A DNA stretch of 64,000 nucleotides from Micromonospora sp. LH3U1 (GCF_028475105.1 NZ_CP116936.1:1116001-1180000); one strand, 5' to 3'. Shown: positions 7,076 through 16,428, counted from the stretch's first letter. The notes: generated by a model not told the origin, from the letters alone. Numbers and translations are program-made.

Positions 7076-9166
7076 TCAGCCAGCGCCGCCGGTGACCGAC
7101 GTCCCGGACTTCGTCAGGCGGTACGTGATCTGCGTGCCGCTCCAGAAGTGGAACGTGAGGGTGACCGTGCCGTCCCTGACCTCGGCGAAGAACTCCGGCT
7201 TCAGGATGATGGTGTTCGCGCCGTAGTCGGGCTGGAAGTTGCTCCAGAACTCCTTGTACGTCGTCCAGTTGGCCGGTCCGGCGGCGCTGCCGTCGGCGTA
7301 CCTGGCCTCCATGGTGGCGAGCTGGTCACCGCGGAACTGGGTGGGGATGACGAACGAGCTGGTGGTGCCGGTCACCGCAGACTGGGTCGGTGGGTCGTAG
7401 GAGATGATGCTGATGGGCCACGGCACGCCCTGCGAGAAGTGCGCTTCGAGGTTGGCGTTGACGCCCGCGGCGCGGTTGCCGACCAGACGGGTCACCGCCG
7501 CGCTGGTCAGGGTCAGCGTGTTGCCGGAGACGGTGTAGTCGCTGCCGTTGGTCAGGACGGTGCTGCCCTGCCGCAGGCTCTGGAACGAAGCCCCATTGAG
7601 GTTCAGGGTGAGGGACTTGCTGGTGATGGTGCCGGTACGAGGTACGTAGATCTGGTCCGACGACGCGGTCGCGGAGCGGGTGGTCCAGCTCGACTTCATC
7701 AGCGCGTACAGGCCGGGGTCCCGCCACTGCAGGTCGTTGCGGTTGAGGAACGACCCGGCGTCCCAGAGGAACGTGGTGAGTTTCCTGGTCCGGGCCTGGT
7801 AGGCGACGGCCTCGAAGAACTTGAGCAACTCGCCCCGCTCGATGATGCCGGGCCGGGTGTAGTCGTAGCTGAGCAGGGCCCACTCGCCGATGATCACGGG
7901 GATGCCCCGGGCGACGAAGGTGTCGCGTACCCGGTTGAAGCCGTCGACCATGTCCTGCTCGACGGTGGCGTCGTAGCGGGTGCCGCCGGCGATGTTGACG
8001 CTGAACGGCCAATATCCGTAGAAGTGGACGGTCGCCGCGATGTTGGTGTCGCGTAGTTGGCTGATCGTGGTCGCCAGCGCGTCGAGTTGGCTCTGGTTGG
8101 AGTTGGTGTTCAGGGTGGGCAGCACGAGCAGCCGGGTGGCGTTGTTCCCGCCGGACTGGCGGACGAGGCGGACGAACGCGACGGTGAGTTCGCGCAGCAC
8201 CTCGTCGCTCTGGGCGTCTCCGGACGTGCCGGTGAACTGCGGTTCGTTGATGTTCTCGAACACGAGCTTCGACGAGTGGCCGCGGAACGTGGTGGCGATC
8301 TGGGTCCACAGAGCGGTGTAGCGGTTCATGACGTTCGTGCGGTCACCGGGATAGCCGTTGATCCACTGCCAGGAGTCGTGGTGCAGGTTGACCATCACGT
8401 AGAGGTCCTCCGCCAGTGCCCAGTCCACCACCTGACGGACGCGGGCCAACCAGACCGCGTCGATCGTGTAGGCCGGTGCCGGCCCGTGGTGGTTGCTCCA
8501 GGTCACCGGTATCCGGATGCTCCTGTAGCCCTGCGAGCGCACCTGGCGCAACAGTGCCTGGGTGACCAGGGGATTGCCCCACGCGGTCTCGTCCGGGATG
8601 GCGTCCAGGGTGTTGCCCAGGTTCCAGCCGGGCTGCATCGCCGCCACCGTCGCCATCGCGTCGCCGCCGCCCGGCGACGGGGATGTGGTCGGGGTCGGCG
8701 ACGGGGGCTCGGTGGGGGTCGGGGTCGGCGTACCGCCCACACTCCCCGTGCACGTGACCCCGTTGAGGGCGAACGACGTCGGTGCGGTGTTGCTGCCCGA
8801 CCACGACCCGTTGAAGCCGAAGGAGACCGTCGCGTTCGTCGCGATGGCCGCGTTGTAGCTCACGTTCCTCGCCGTGACCTGGTCGCCCGACGAGGTGACC
8901 GTCGCGTTCCACGCCTGGGTGACCCGCTGGCCGGACGGGAACGTCCAGGTGAGGCTCCAGCCGTTGATCGCGTCGCCGAGGTTGGTGACCTTCACGTCGG
9001 CGGTGAAGCCGCCCTGCCACTGCGACGGTGCGGTGTACGCCACCTGGCAGCCCGCTGCCGCCTGGGCGTTGCCGGCGACCATCGTGCCGGCCACCAGGAG
9101 CGTGGCCACCGCACCGGCGACGAGGGCGACCCGTCGGTGTGCCTTTCGGATGTGTTTCGAGATCAT
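7076..9166 (-). CDS. Secreted GH5 cellulase with CBM2 and X2-type domain
   Basis: Endo-beta-1,4-glucanase of 696 residues. Order: signal peptide (about 1-36, ending NAQA), CBM2 cellulose-binding module (CQVAYTAPSQWQGGF ... ALNGVTC, with the paired Cys and surface Trp typical of the family), a Thr/Pro linker, a GH5 barrel and a C-terminal X2/Ig-like domain. GH5 signatures: GWNLGNTLDA, the acid/base in FENINEPQF, and the nucleophile in IIGEWALL. ATG 9166 is used because AGGAG lies 7 nt upstream; the frame extends further without a better start. The AA10 LPMO gene nearby suggests joint attack on cellulose. No classical CebR site (TGGGAGCGCTCCCA) was found upstream. Confidence 0.93.
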   Translation of the reverse strand: MISKHIRKAHRRVALVAGAVATLLVAGTMVAGNAQAAAGCQVAYTAPSQWQGGFTADVKVTNLGDAINGWSLTWTFPSGQRVTQAWNATVTSSGDQVTARNVSYNAAIATNATVSFGFNGSWSGSNTAPTSFALNGVTCTGSVGGTPTPTPTEPPSPTPTTSPSPGGGDAMATVAAMQPGWNLGNTLDAIPDETAWGNPLVTQALLRQVRSQGYRSIRIPVTWSNHHGPAPAYTIDAVWLARVRQVVDWALAEDLYVMVNLHHDSWQWINGYPGDRTNVMNRYTALWTQIATTFRGHSSKLVFENINEPQFTGTSGDAQSDEVLRELTVAFVRLVRQSGGNNATRLLVLPTLNTNSNQSQLDALATTISQLRDTNIAATVHFYGYWPFSVNIAGGTRYDATVEQDMVDGFNRVRDTFVARGIPVIIGEWALLSYDYTRPGIIERGELLKFFEAVAYQARTRKLTTFLWDAGSFLNRNDLQWRDPGLYALMKSSWTTRSATASSDQIYVPRTGTITSKSLTLNLNGASFQSLRQGSTVLTNGSDYTVSGNTLTLTSAAVTRLVGNRAAGVNANLEAHFSQGVPWPISIISYDPPTQSAVTGTTSSFVIPTQFRGDQLATMEARYADGSAAGPANWTTYKEFWSNFQPDYGANTIILKPEFFAEVRDGTVTLTFHFWSGTQITYRLTKSGTSVTGGAG

Positions 9167-9490
9167 CAGGGAACTCCTCGCCATGGTGGCGCCTGTGGTG
9201 ATGGGGGACCGGACGACAGGCGGCCTGTGCCGTCCCGCTGGATCCGGGGAGTGTGTGGTCGCCGTGGCTCCCGGGAGGCGGGCGGTCAGCCTGACCCGGC
9301 GGCGTGCGAATGCGAATGCCAACCAGGGTGCCCGGAGTGACCAGCCATGCTGCCCGTGCCGCTTCAGCGGCCGGCGCGGGTCGAGTGCAGCGTGGAAGCG
9401 TGCCCTTCGCCTCTGCGGCCGACGGTAACTGTCATCGCCAACACCGGCAAGCCATAGATGTACGTAAGTTTTCCATCTGGGCTGGACAGC
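9167..9490. other. Upstream region of the cellulase gene, no gene seen
   Basis: 324 bp between the cellulase start and the rpmJ terminator. The only symmetric site noticed is the 10-bp palindrome CTCCCGGGAG at 9268-9277, about 100 bp upstream of the cellulase start; it could be an operator half, but this is speculative. Confidence 0.4.
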
Positions 9491-9528
9491 AAAACGCCCC
9501 GACCGGAGCAATCCGGTCGGGGCGTTTT
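9491..9528 (-). terminator. Terminator of rpmJ
   Basis: Perfect 16-bp stem (9491-9506 with 9513-9528) around AGCAAT. The arm ends are AAAA/TTTT, so both strands read a short U-run. It lies 27 bp after the rpmJ stop. Confidence 0.85.
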
Positions 9529-9555
9529 GCGACTATATGTCTGTTAAGGGCTGTG

Positions 9556-9678
9556 TCAGCCCTGGCGGCTCTTCCACTGCGGGTTGGCGCGGTTCACCAC
9601 GACCACCCGGCCGCGACGGCGGACCACCACCGAACCCGGCTTCTGCTTCAGTGCACGCAACGAGCTACGTACCTTCAT
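9556..9678 (-). CDS. rpmJ: 50S ribosomal protein bL36, zinc-free type
   Basis: 40-residue basic protein [20 protein letters not shown] and on to [12 protein letters not shown]. It has no cysteine, unlike the C+ form, which binds zinc through Cys/His. Such C- paralogues are usually induced by zinc starvation through Zur and replace the zinc form in ribosomes. AGGAGG lies 6-8 nt before the ATG. It stands alone rather than in the infA-rpmJ-rpsM operon, fitting a second copy. I saw no clear Zur box upstream. Confidence 0.92.
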   Translation of the reverse strand: MKVRSSLRALKQKPGSVVVRRRGRVVVVNRANPQWKSRQG

Positions 9679-9801
9679 GGCTGCCTCCTGGGTCTCAGCG
9701 GTTCCGAGTATCGAAACGCTCCACCCACCCACCGGATTCCCGCCGGCCGTCGTCGAACCTTTGACGCCCGCCGGCCGTACCAGTGGGCGGAGGTCATCCT
9801 C

Positions 9802-10737
9802 ATGCCCGTACGCCGGCTCCTCGCCACGGTGCTGGTCGCTGCCGCGACCGTGCCTCTGACCGCCACGCCCGCCGCCGCTCACGGCGCCCCGACCGACCCG
9901 ATCAGCCGGGCGGCGGCCTGCGGACCTGAGGGCCGGTACGCGGCTACCAGCGCCTGCCGAGCGGCGGTCCAGGCGGGAGCGGCAGTCCGCGAATGGGACA
10001 ACGTCCGGGTGGCCGCGATCAACGGCCGGGACCGGGAACGGATCCCGAACGGTGAGTTGTGCAGCGGCGGGTTGTCCGCGTATCGGGGGCTGGACCTGCC
10101 CCGGACCGACTGGCCGTCCACCGAGCTGACCACGGGTGCGAAGTTCACATTTCGGTACAGGACCACCATCCAGCACCGGGGCACCTTCCGGCTCTACGTC
10201 ACCCGGCCCGACTACGACCCACAAGCACCGCTGACCTGGGCGGATCTGGAAGCGCGCCCATTTCTGACGTTGACCGACCCGCCGGTGCGGACCGGGGCGT
10301 ACCAGCTGGCGGGCCGACTGCCGACGGGCCGCGACGGCCGGCACCTCATCTACACGATCTGGCAGAACTCGAACACCCCGGACACCTACTACTCCTGCTC
10401 GGACGTGGTGTTCCGCCCGGCGAGCGGCGCCAAGGCCACGGCCACCCCGCCGAAAGCCGCCGCGGCGAAGAGCGCGCCGGCTGTCCCGCGTACCGCCGCG
10501 AGTGGGCCCGCCACCACCGACCCGGCGGTGGCGGCGACGGCTGACCCGGGCGTTCCCGTGGCGTCGGTGACCGACCTCGGCGGCCGGTGGCCGGTGCTGG
10601 CCGGCGCTGCCGTCGTGCTGGTCCTGGTGCTGCTGATCGGTGCGGGCCGGCGTCGCCGCAGCGTCGCCGTCGCCGCGCCCGTGGGCCGGCAGTGCGAGGT
10701 ACGCAACCACCGGGCCGGGCGGCGCCGGATCTGGTGA
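9802..10737 (+). CDS. AA10 lytic polysaccharide monooxygenase, membrane-anchored
   Basis: Copper enzyme of 311 residues that cleaves chitin or cellulose oxidatively. Signal peptide 1-26 ends AAA, leaving His27 as the N-terminal residue of the mature protein, as the copper histidine brace requires. The second brace residue is His125 in [13 protein letters not shown]; the axial position in DTYYSCSDV appears to be Tyr196. After the catalytic domain comes an Ala/Pro/Thr linker (about 207-265), then a hydrophobic helix ([18 protein letters not shown]) and RRRRS, so the enzyme should be tethered to the membrane rather than free. ATG 9802 has GGAGG upstream. No extra binding module. Confidence 0.88.
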   Translation: MPVRRLLATVLVAAATVPLTATPAAAHGAPTDPISRAAACGPEGRYAATSACRAAVQAGAAVREWDNVRVAAINGRDRERIPNGELCSGGLSAYRGLDLPRTDWPSTELTTGAKFTFRYRTTIQHRGTFRLYVTRPDYDPQAPLTWADLEARPFLTLTDPPVRTGAYQLAGRLPTGRDGRHLIYTIWQNSNTPDTYYSCSDVVFRPASGAKATATPPKAAAAKSAPAVPRTAASGPATTDPAVAATADPGVPVASVTDLGGRWPVLAGAAVVLVLVLLIGAGRRRRSVAVAAPVGRQCEVRNHRAGRRRIW

Positions 10738-10764
10738 CCTGACCCGCCCGGAGCCCGGTCGGGC

Positions 10765-11754
10765 TCAGCCCAGGTGCCGCTCGATCTCGGCCAACTCGTC
10801 GGCGGTGAAGTCGAGGTTGTCGAGCGCGGCGATGTTCGTCTCCAACTGCTCGACGCTGCTCGCCCCGATGATCAGGCTGGTCATCCGTGGGTCGCGCAGC
10901 GCCCAGGCCAGCGCCAGTTGCGCCAACGACTGGCCGCGCCGCTCGGCGACCGCGCCAAGCCCTCGGATGGTGGCCATCTTCTCCTCGCTGAGGTCACTCT
11001 CGTTGAGGAAGACGCTGGTGCGCACCCGCGAGTCGGCCGGGATGCCGCCGAGGTAGCGGTCGGTCAGCAGGCCCTGGGCCAACGGGCTGTACGCGATGCA
11101 GCCGGCGCCGGCCTGCTCCAGCGCGTCGAGCAGGCCGTCGGACTCGGTCCAGCGGTTGAGCATCGAGTACGACGGCTGGTTGATCAGCAGCGGCGTACCC
11201 AGCTCGCGCAGGATCTCGGCGGCCCGCGCGGTCTGCTCGGAGTTGTAGTTCGAGATGCCGACGTAGAGCGCCTTACCGGAGCGGACGATGGCGTCCAGGG
11301 CGCCCATCGTCTCCTCCAGCGGGGTGTCCGGGTCGAACCGGTGCGAGTAGAAGATGTCGACGTAGTCCAGCCCCATCCGGCCCAGCGACTGGTCCAGCGA
11401 CGAGATCAGGTTCTTGCGGGAGCCCCACTCGCCGTACGGGCCGGGCCACATCAGATAGCCGGCCTTGCTGGAGATGACCAGCTCGTCCCGGTACGGCTTC
11501 AGGTCGGTGGCGAGCAGCCGGCCGAAGTTCTCCTCGGCCGCACCGGGCGGAGGGCCGTAGTTGTTGGCCAGGTCGAAGTGGGTGACACCCAGGTCGAAGG
11601 CGCGGCGCACGATGTCGCGCTGCCGTTCGAAGGGGCGGTCGGGACCGAAGTTGTGCCAGAGCCCGAGGGAGATCGCCGGCAACCGCAGGCCACTGCGCCC
11701 ACTGCGCCGGTAAGTCATGGTGTCGTAGCGGTCATCCGCAGCGCGATAGGTCAC
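10765..11754 (-). CDS. Aldo/keto reductase, YghZ/MgrA type
   Basis: NADPH-dependent TIM-barrel reductase of 329 residues, closest in pattern to L-glyceraldehyde-3-phosphate reductases of the AKR14 type (MTYRRSGRSGLRLPAISLG, then WHNFGPDRPFERQRDIVRRAFDLG). Catalytic tetrad: Asp and Tyr in FDLANNYGPP, Lys in VISSKAGY, His in YSHRFDPD. The NADP-binding end reads IIGASSVEQLETN. GTG 11754 is preferred over ATG 11760 because TAGGCT (11762-11767) lies exactly 7 nt upstream, giving a leaderless message. Divergent from a second AKR gene. Confidence 0.88.
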   Translation of the reverse strand: MTYRAADDRYDTMTYRRSGRSGLRLPAISLGLWHNFGPDRPFERQRDIVRRAFDLGVTHFDLANNYGPPPGAAEENFGRLLATDLKPYRDELVISSKAGYLMWPGPYGEWGSRKNLISSLDQSLGRMGLDYVDIFYSHRFDPDTPLEETMGALDAIVRSGKALYVGISNYNSEQTARAAEILRELGTPLLINQPSYSMLNRWTESDGLLDALEQAGAGCIAYSPLAQGLLTDRYLGGIPADSRVRTSVFLNESDLSEEKMATIRGLGAVAERRGQSLAQLALAWALRDPRMTSLIIGASSVEQLETNIAALDNLDFTADELAEIERHLG

Positions 11755-11830
11755 GATCATGAGCCTAACCCTGAGTTCGCCTGGGCGAGATCGTGCGTAC
11801 GAACCCGGACATCGGGGTAGCTTCGACGCC
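11755..11830. promoter_or_regulatory. Divergent leaderless promoters between two AKR genes
   Basis: Two TANNNT boxes face outward: TAGGCT on the minus strand at 11762-11767, 7 nt before GTG 11754, and TAGCTT on the plus strand at 11818-11823, 7 nt before ATG 11831. Neither start has a ribosome-binding site. Confidence 0.6.
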
Positions 11831-12811
11831 ATGCGTTTCATTGCGCTCGACACGCCCAAACCGCTGTCCAAGATCGGGCTGGGCACCTGGCAGTTCGGCT
11901 CCCGGGAATGGGGGTACGGCCCGGACTTCGAGAAGCAGGCCGCGCAGATCGTCCGGCGGGCCGTGGAGTTGGGCGTGACGGTCTTCGACAGCGCCGAGAT
12001 CTACGGCTTCGGGCGCAGCGAACGGATCCTCGGCGCGGCCCTCGGCGAGGACCGGCCCAAGGTGGTGGTCGCCACCAAGATCTTCCCGGTGCTGCCGGTG
12101 GCCGCGGTGGTGCAGCAGCGGGCGGTCGCCTCGGCGGCCCGGCTCGGCGTCACCAGCATCGACCTCTACCAGGTGCACTCGCCCAACCCGCTGGTCGCCG
12201 ACCACACCACCATGCGCGGCATGCGGGCGTTGCAGGACGTCGGGTTGGTCGCCGAGGTCGGGGTGAGCAACTACGGGCTGCGCCGCTGGCAGGTCGCTGA
12301 GGCGGCGCTCGGCCGGCGGGTGCTCAGCAACCAGGTCCGCTACAGCATGCTGGACCGCGCACCCGAGCAGGACCTGCTGCCCTACGCGCGACAGGCCGGC
12401 CGGGTGGTCATCGCGTACAGCCCGCTGGCGCAGGGCTTCCTCTCCGGCCGCTACGACGCGAAGAACCCGCCGACGGGAGCGGTCCGGCGGGCCAACCCGT
12501 ACTTCCTGCCGGAAAATCTGGAACGTGGAGCGGTTCTGATCGACACCCTGCGCCAGGTCGCCGACGCCCATGACGCCACCGCCAGTCAGATCGCGCTGGC
12601 CTACCTGCTGCGTCACCCGAACGTGCTCGCCATCCCCGGCGCGTCCGGGGTGGAGCAGATGGAACGCAACGCCGCCGCCGCGGACATCGACCTCGCCGAC
12701 GACGAGTACGCCGCGCTCGCCGAGGCCGCGAAACGCTTCCGCCCGGTCACCGGACTCGCCGCGATGCCCGCGATGGTGCGTGCCCGGTTCGCCAGCACAA
12801 CGGGAAAGTGA
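11831..12811 (+). CDS. Aldo/keto reductase
   Basis: Product of 326 residues, a different AKR subfamily from its divergent neighbour (shorter, without the YghZ signature). Tetrad residues: Asp and Tyr in FDSAEIYGFGRSE, Lys in VVATKIFP, His in YQVHSPNP. The NADP-binding segment IPGASGVEQMERN is near the C-terminus. The physiological substrate is unknown. Its stop overlaps the start of the hemerythrin gene by 4 nt (GTGA), so the two are translationally coupled, suggesting a shared redox or stress role. Leaderless start, TAGCTT 7 nt upstream. Confidence 0.88.
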   Translation: MRFIALDTPKPLSKIGLGTWQFGSREWGYGPDFEKQAAQIVRRAVELGVTVFDSAEIYGFGRSERILGAALGEDRPKVVVATKIFPVLPVAAVVQQRAVASAARLGVTSIDLYQVHSPNPLVADHTTMRGMRALQDVGLVAEVGVSNYGLRRWQVAEAALGRRVLSNQVRYSMLDRAPEQDLLPYARQAGRVVIAYSPLAQGFLSGRYDAKNPPTGAVRRANPYFLPENLERGAVLIDTLRQVADAHDATASQIALAYLLRHPNVLAIPGASGVEQMERNAAAADIDLADDEYAALAEAAKRFRPVTGLAAMPAMVRARFASTTGK

Positions 12812-13314
12812 GCACAGTGGACGACATCACCGCACTGATCCTGGACGACCACGCCGCCTTCCGGCGCGGCTTCGCCCGCCTCGACGACGCCCGCGACGAG
12901 CAGGAGATGCTCGCCATCTGGGACGCCCTCGCCCTGCACCTGGACATCCACGCCGAGGCCGAGGAGGCGATCCTCTACCCGCACCTGGTCAAGCACGGCG
13001 ACGACGGCGAGGACGAGACCGCCGACGCGATCGGCGACCACAACAAGATCCGGGACGCCATCGCCGAGGCCAAGCTGCACCCGGTCGGCTCGGAGCAGTG
13101 GTGGGCGGCGGTCGGCACGGCCCGCCGGGAGAACAGCGAGCACCTGGCCGAGGAGGAGGACGAGGCGCTGCCCGACTTCCGCCGGCACGCCAGCACCGAA
13201 CTCCGCGCCGAGCTCGGCCAACGCTGGCTGACCTTCTACGGCGAGCACAAGAACGGCCGCGACCTGCCGTTCCGCGACAAGGACCCACAGCAGTACGTCG
13301 CCGACCACCGCTGA
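12808..13314 (+). CDS. Hemerythrin HHE-domain protein
   Basis: Product of 168 residues, all-helical, expected to bind a di-iron centre that senses or handles O2 or NO. The putative ligands are His in DDHAAF, His and Glu in ALHLDIHAEAEEAILYPHL, His in GDHNKIRD, and His/Glu in ENSEHLAEEEDEALPDF. GTG start overlaps the preceding AKR stop by 4 nt. No sensor or effector domain is fused. Which iron-redox process it serves cannot be read from the sequence. Confidence 0.85.
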   Translation: MSTVDDITALILDDHAAFRRGFARLDDARDEQEMLAIWDALALHLDIHAEAEEAILYPHLVKHGDDGEDETADAIGDHNKIRDAIAEAKLHPVGSEQWWAAVGTARRENSEHLAEEEDEALPDFRRHASTELRAELGQRWLTFYGEHKNGRDLPFRDKDPQQYVADHR

Positions 13315-13369
13315 GATCTCCCCGGCACGGGGGAGTCACGCAGGCCGATCCCGGCAGCACAATGACGAG

Positions 13370-14617
13370 GTGACCCTCCGAGCGGCGCTGGCCCCACTGG
13401 TTGCCGGCTCCACCTGGCGACGCGGCGTGTTCCTGCTGCTGGGCGGGGTGCTGGCACTGCCGTACGGGCTGCTCGCGGTGACCTTCGCCCAACTGATCGC
13501 CGACTCGGCGATCCCCCGCCCACTGGTGTACGCCCTGCTGGTGATCGCGCTGCTGATCGCCGTGGTGCCGCTGCTGCTCGACGGCAGCCGGGCTCTGGAG
13601 GTCGCCGCCGTACGGGCGTTGCTCGGCGTCGACCTGCCCGAACCCGCGCCGGGGCACCGCGGCGACCGGGAGACCCGGCTGCGCAGCGCGCTCTGGATCG
13701 CCACCCACCTCATCGTCGGCGGGCTGGTGATGACCGCGCTGTTCAGCGCCCTGCCGATGGCGCTGGCCTTCATCGCCCAGCAGTTCGGCGTCGGCGCCGA
13801 GCTGACCAGCCGGGAACAGTTCGGCCCGCTGGACGGGCGGGACAGCGGCTGGTTGACCCTGACCGGGGTGGCCCTGCTTGTCGGCCTCGGCTACGCCGTC
13901 GCCGGGCTCGGCGCGCTCGCCGTGTCGATGGCGCCGGTGCTGCTCGGCCCGGCTCCGGCGGAGCGGATCGCCGCCCTCGAAGCGCAGGCCACCCGGCTCG
14001 CCGAACGCAACCGGCTGGCCCGGGAGCTGCACGACTCGGTCGGCCACGCGCTGACCGTGGCCACCCTTCAGGCCGGGGCCGCCCGCGAGGTTCTCGACAC
14101 CGACCCGGAGTTCGTCCGGCGGGCGCTCAGCGCCATCGAGGAGACCGGACGGACCGCCATGGACGAGCTGGACCACGTGCTCGGGCTGCTCCGGGAGACC
14201 AGCAGCGACCGGCCGGCGGTGGCGCCGCAGCGTACCCTCGACGACCTGGACCGGTTGGTCACCGACGCCCGCGCGGCCGGGCTGGCGGTGCACGCGCATC
14301 GCGTGGGCGACCCGGCGCGAGTGCCCGCGGCCGTCTCCCGGGAGGGCTACCGGATCGTCCAGGAAGGACTGACCAACGCCGCCCGGTACGGCCACGGGCC
14401 GGTGACGCTGCGACTGGACCTGCACCCGGGGGCACTGGAGTTGGAGCTGGTCAACGCGGTGGGCCCACCCGATCGCACAGACCCGACCCGAGGTGGCCGG
14501 GGTCTCGACGGCATGCGTGAGCGGGTGCTGCTGCTCGGCGGCCGGCTCACCGTCGGCCCGGACGGCGACCGGTGGCTGATCCGGGCCCGCCTGCCGTACG
14601 AGGAGACGACACGATGA
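13370..14617 (+). CDS. Sensor histidine kinase, NarL-type partner (HisKA_3)
   Basis: Product of 415 residues. The N-terminal 190 residues hold four hydrophobic segments (about 19-40, 52-70, 108-135, 162-190) without a large external domain, so it probably senses a membrane or envelope signal. The phosphoacceptor is His221 in LARELHDSVGHALT. The ATPase domain ends with GRGLDGMRERVLLLGG. The ATG of the response regulator overlaps its stop (ATGA). GTG 13370 has a CACAAT box 6 nt upstream and may be leaderless. Confidence 0.93.
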   Translation: MTLRAALAPLVAGSTWRRGVFLLLGGVLALPYGLLAVTFAQLIADSAIPRPLVYALLVIALLIAVVPLLLDGSRALEVAAVRALLGVDLPEPAPGHRGDRETRLRSALWIATHLIVGGLVMTALFSALPMALAFIAQQFGVGAELTSREQFGPLDGRDSGWLTLTGVALLVGLGYAVAGLGALAVSMAPVLLGPAPAERIAALEAQATRLAERNRLARELHDSVGHALTVATLQAGAAREVLDTDPEFVRRALSAIEETGRTAMDELDHVLGLLRETSSDRPAVAPQRTLDDLDRLVTDARAAGLAVHAHRVGDPARVPAAVSREGYRIVQEGLTNAARYGHGPVTLRLDLHPGALELELVNAVGPPDRTDPTRGGRGLDGMRERVLLLGGRLTVGPDGDRWLIRARLPYEETTR

Positions 14618-15264
14618 CCACCGGCGTGCTCATCGTCGACGACGACGAACTGATCCGGATCGGGCTGCGGGCCATCATCGACGCCCAACCGGACCTGTGC
14701 GTGCTCGCCGAGGCCGCCGACGGCGCCGAGGTGCCGCCGCTGGTCGCCCGGCACCGGCCCGACGTGGTCCTGATGGACGTGCGGATGCCCGGCATCGACG
14801 GCATCCAGGCCACCCGGCATCTGCTGGCCACCTCCGCCGACCCGCCCCGGGTGCTGGTGGTGACCACGTTCGCCAACGACGAGTACGTCTACGAGGCGCT
14901 GCGCGCCGGCGCGTCCGGCTTCCTGCTCAAACGGGCTCGGCCCGCCGAGGTGGTGGAGGCGGTCCGGGTGGTCGCGGCGGGGGAGTCACTGCTCTTCCCG
15001 GCCGCGATCCGCCAGCTGGTCGGGGCGTACGGGCCGGTCGGCGGCGACCGGCTGCGTGCCGCCCGGCTCACCGAGCGGGAGGCGGAGGTGCTGCGGTTGA
15101 TGACCACCGGCAGGTCCAACCCGGAGATTGCCGCGCACCTGGTGGTCGGGGTGGAGACGGTCAAGACGCACGTCGGGAACGTGCTGGCCAAGCTGGGCGT
15201 CCGCGACCGCACCCAGGCGGTCATCGCCGCCTACGAGTCCGGCTTCGTCACCCCGGCCGGCTGA
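14614..15264 (+). CDS. Response regulator, NarL/FixJ (LuxR) family
   Basis: Product of 216 residues. Receiver domain 1-120 with acidic pocket VDDDE, phosphoacceptor Asp55 in LMDVRMPG, Thr in VTTFAND and Lys in LLKRARP. C-terminal LuxR HTH: LTEREAEVLRLMTTGRSNPE then VETVKTHVGNVLAKLGVRDR. It starts 4 nt inside the kinase gene, so they form a coupled two-component pair. The neighbouring membrane protein gene at 15341 is a candidate target, as such kinases often control adjacent transport genes. Confidence 0.95.
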   Translation: MTTGVLIVDDDELIRIGLRAIIDAQPDLCVLAEAADGAEVPPLVARHRPDVVLMDVRMPGIDGIQATRHLLATSADPPRVLVVTTFANDEYVYEALRAGASGFLLKRARPAEVVEAVRVVAAGESLLFPAAIRQLVGAYGPVGGDRLRAARLTEREAEVLRLMTTGRSNPEIAAHLVVGVETVKTHVGNVLAKLGVRDRTQAVIAAYESGFVTPAG

Positions 15265-15340
15265 CCGGTCCCGCGTGTGGGGGAGCCGGTTCACCGTCGC
15301 CCGGGAGGGCACCGACCGCCCGCGGGCCGAGGCTGAGAGC

Positions 15341-16417
15341 ATGACAACGGTCACTGCCTCCCCACCCCGTACCGACTCACGTTGGCCGGACCGGCTCGCC
15401 CCGCTGGCCGCCGGTTGGCTCGGCCTGTGGGGCGTACTCGCCCTGCTCAGCACGCTCACCGGCGCCGGCTACCCGTTCGGCGCGAACGACCACCACGGCG
15501 GCGACGTCAGCCTGCTCCGCCTCGTGCCGGTGGAGGTGTCCACCCCGCTCTTCGCCGGCGTACTGCTCACCGCAGCGGTGGCCGCCCTGGCCATGAGCCG
15601 TCCGGCGGCGCGCCCGCCCGGCCCGCTGCGGGCACTGCTCGCCGGCTACGGCTGGGCGGTCGCGTTCGTGCTCGTCATGGTCGTGCCGGATGTCCGGGTG
15701 CTGCTCATGCTCGGCTACCTGCCGATACTGATCGTCGGGGCGCCGTTCGGCTGGCCGCCGGTCGACTACTCCGACCTCTTCAACTGGGCGCTGTTCGGCC
15801 GGTTCGCGGCGCTGGCCGGCGGGCTGCTGTTGGTCGGGGCGGTGCTCGCCTGGCAACGCCGTACCGCCGGGGCCTGCGTCGGCTGCGGCCGCGCCGACAC
15901 CGGCCGGGGTTGGACCACCCCGGCCGCCGCCACGTGCTGGGGCCGGTGGGCCGCCTTCATCGCCGCAGCCATTCCGTTGACGTACGCGTTGACCCGGTTC
16001 GCCTGGGCGGCCGGCATCCCACTCGGCATCTCCCGGGAGTTCCTGACCGAGATGCAGGACACCGGGCTGGTCTGGGCCGGGTTCGGGCTGGGCGCGTTCG
16101 CCACCGTCGGCGCGATCCTCACCCTCGGCCTGGTGCAGCGCTGGGGCGAGCGGTTCCCGCGCTGGATGCCCGGGCTCGCCGGCCGTCGGGTGCCGGTGAA
16201 GCTGGCCGTGGTGCCGGCCACCCTGGTCGCCATCGCGGTGACCGCGGCCTCACTGGGGCTGCTCAGCAACCCGGAGTTCTGGCGGCTGACCGGCGGATTC
16301 AGCATGACCGGGGCGCCGATGCTGCTCTGGCCGCTGTGGGGCGTGGCGCTCGGCGCCGCCACCTACGCGTACCACCTGCGCCGCCGTGGAGCCTGCCGGC
16401 GCTGCCGCCGGGGCTGA
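15341..16417 (+). CDS. Polytopic membrane protein with C-X2-C motifs
   Basis: Product of 358 residues with about eight hydrophobic segments. A soluble loop near residue 185 contains CVGCGRADT, and the C-terminus ends RRRGACRRCRRG, so a cysteine pair lies on each of two soluble elements, perhaps a zinc or redox site. No transporter family motif is recognised. It lies 76 bp after the two-component regulator on the same strand and may belong to its regulon. Start ATG 15341 follows GAGGCTGAGAGC, a weak ribosome-binding site. Confidence 0.75.
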   Translation: MTTVTASPPRTDSRWPDRLAPLAAGWLGLWGVLALLSTLTGAGYPFGANDHHGGDVSLLRLVPVEVSTPLFAGVLLTAAVAALAMSRPAARPPGPLRALLAGYGWAVAFVLVMVVPDVRVLLMLGYLPILIVGAPFGWPPVDYSDLFNWALFGRFAALAGGLLLVGAVLAWQRRTAGACVGCGRADTGRGWTTPAAATCWGRWAAFIAAAIPLTYALTRFAWAAGIPLGISREFLTEMQDTGLVWAGFGLGAFATVGAILTLGLVQRWGERFPRWMPGLAGRRVPVKLAVVPATLVAIAVTAASLGLLSNPEFWRLTGGFSMTGAPMLLWPLWGVALGAATYAYHLRRRGACRRCRRG

Positions 16418-16428
16418 GGGTGGTAGTG

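Noticed and set aside
7058..9340. Long plus-strand frames over the cellulase gene
   Set aside because: Antisense shadows; the minus strand has CBM2, GH5 and X2 domains.
9167..9490. CebR operator for the cellulase
   Set aside because: The consensus palindrome was not found; only an unrelated 10-bp palindrome is present.
9679..9801. Zur box upstream of the zinc-free rpmJ
   Set aside because: No match to the known AT-rich inverted repeat was seen.
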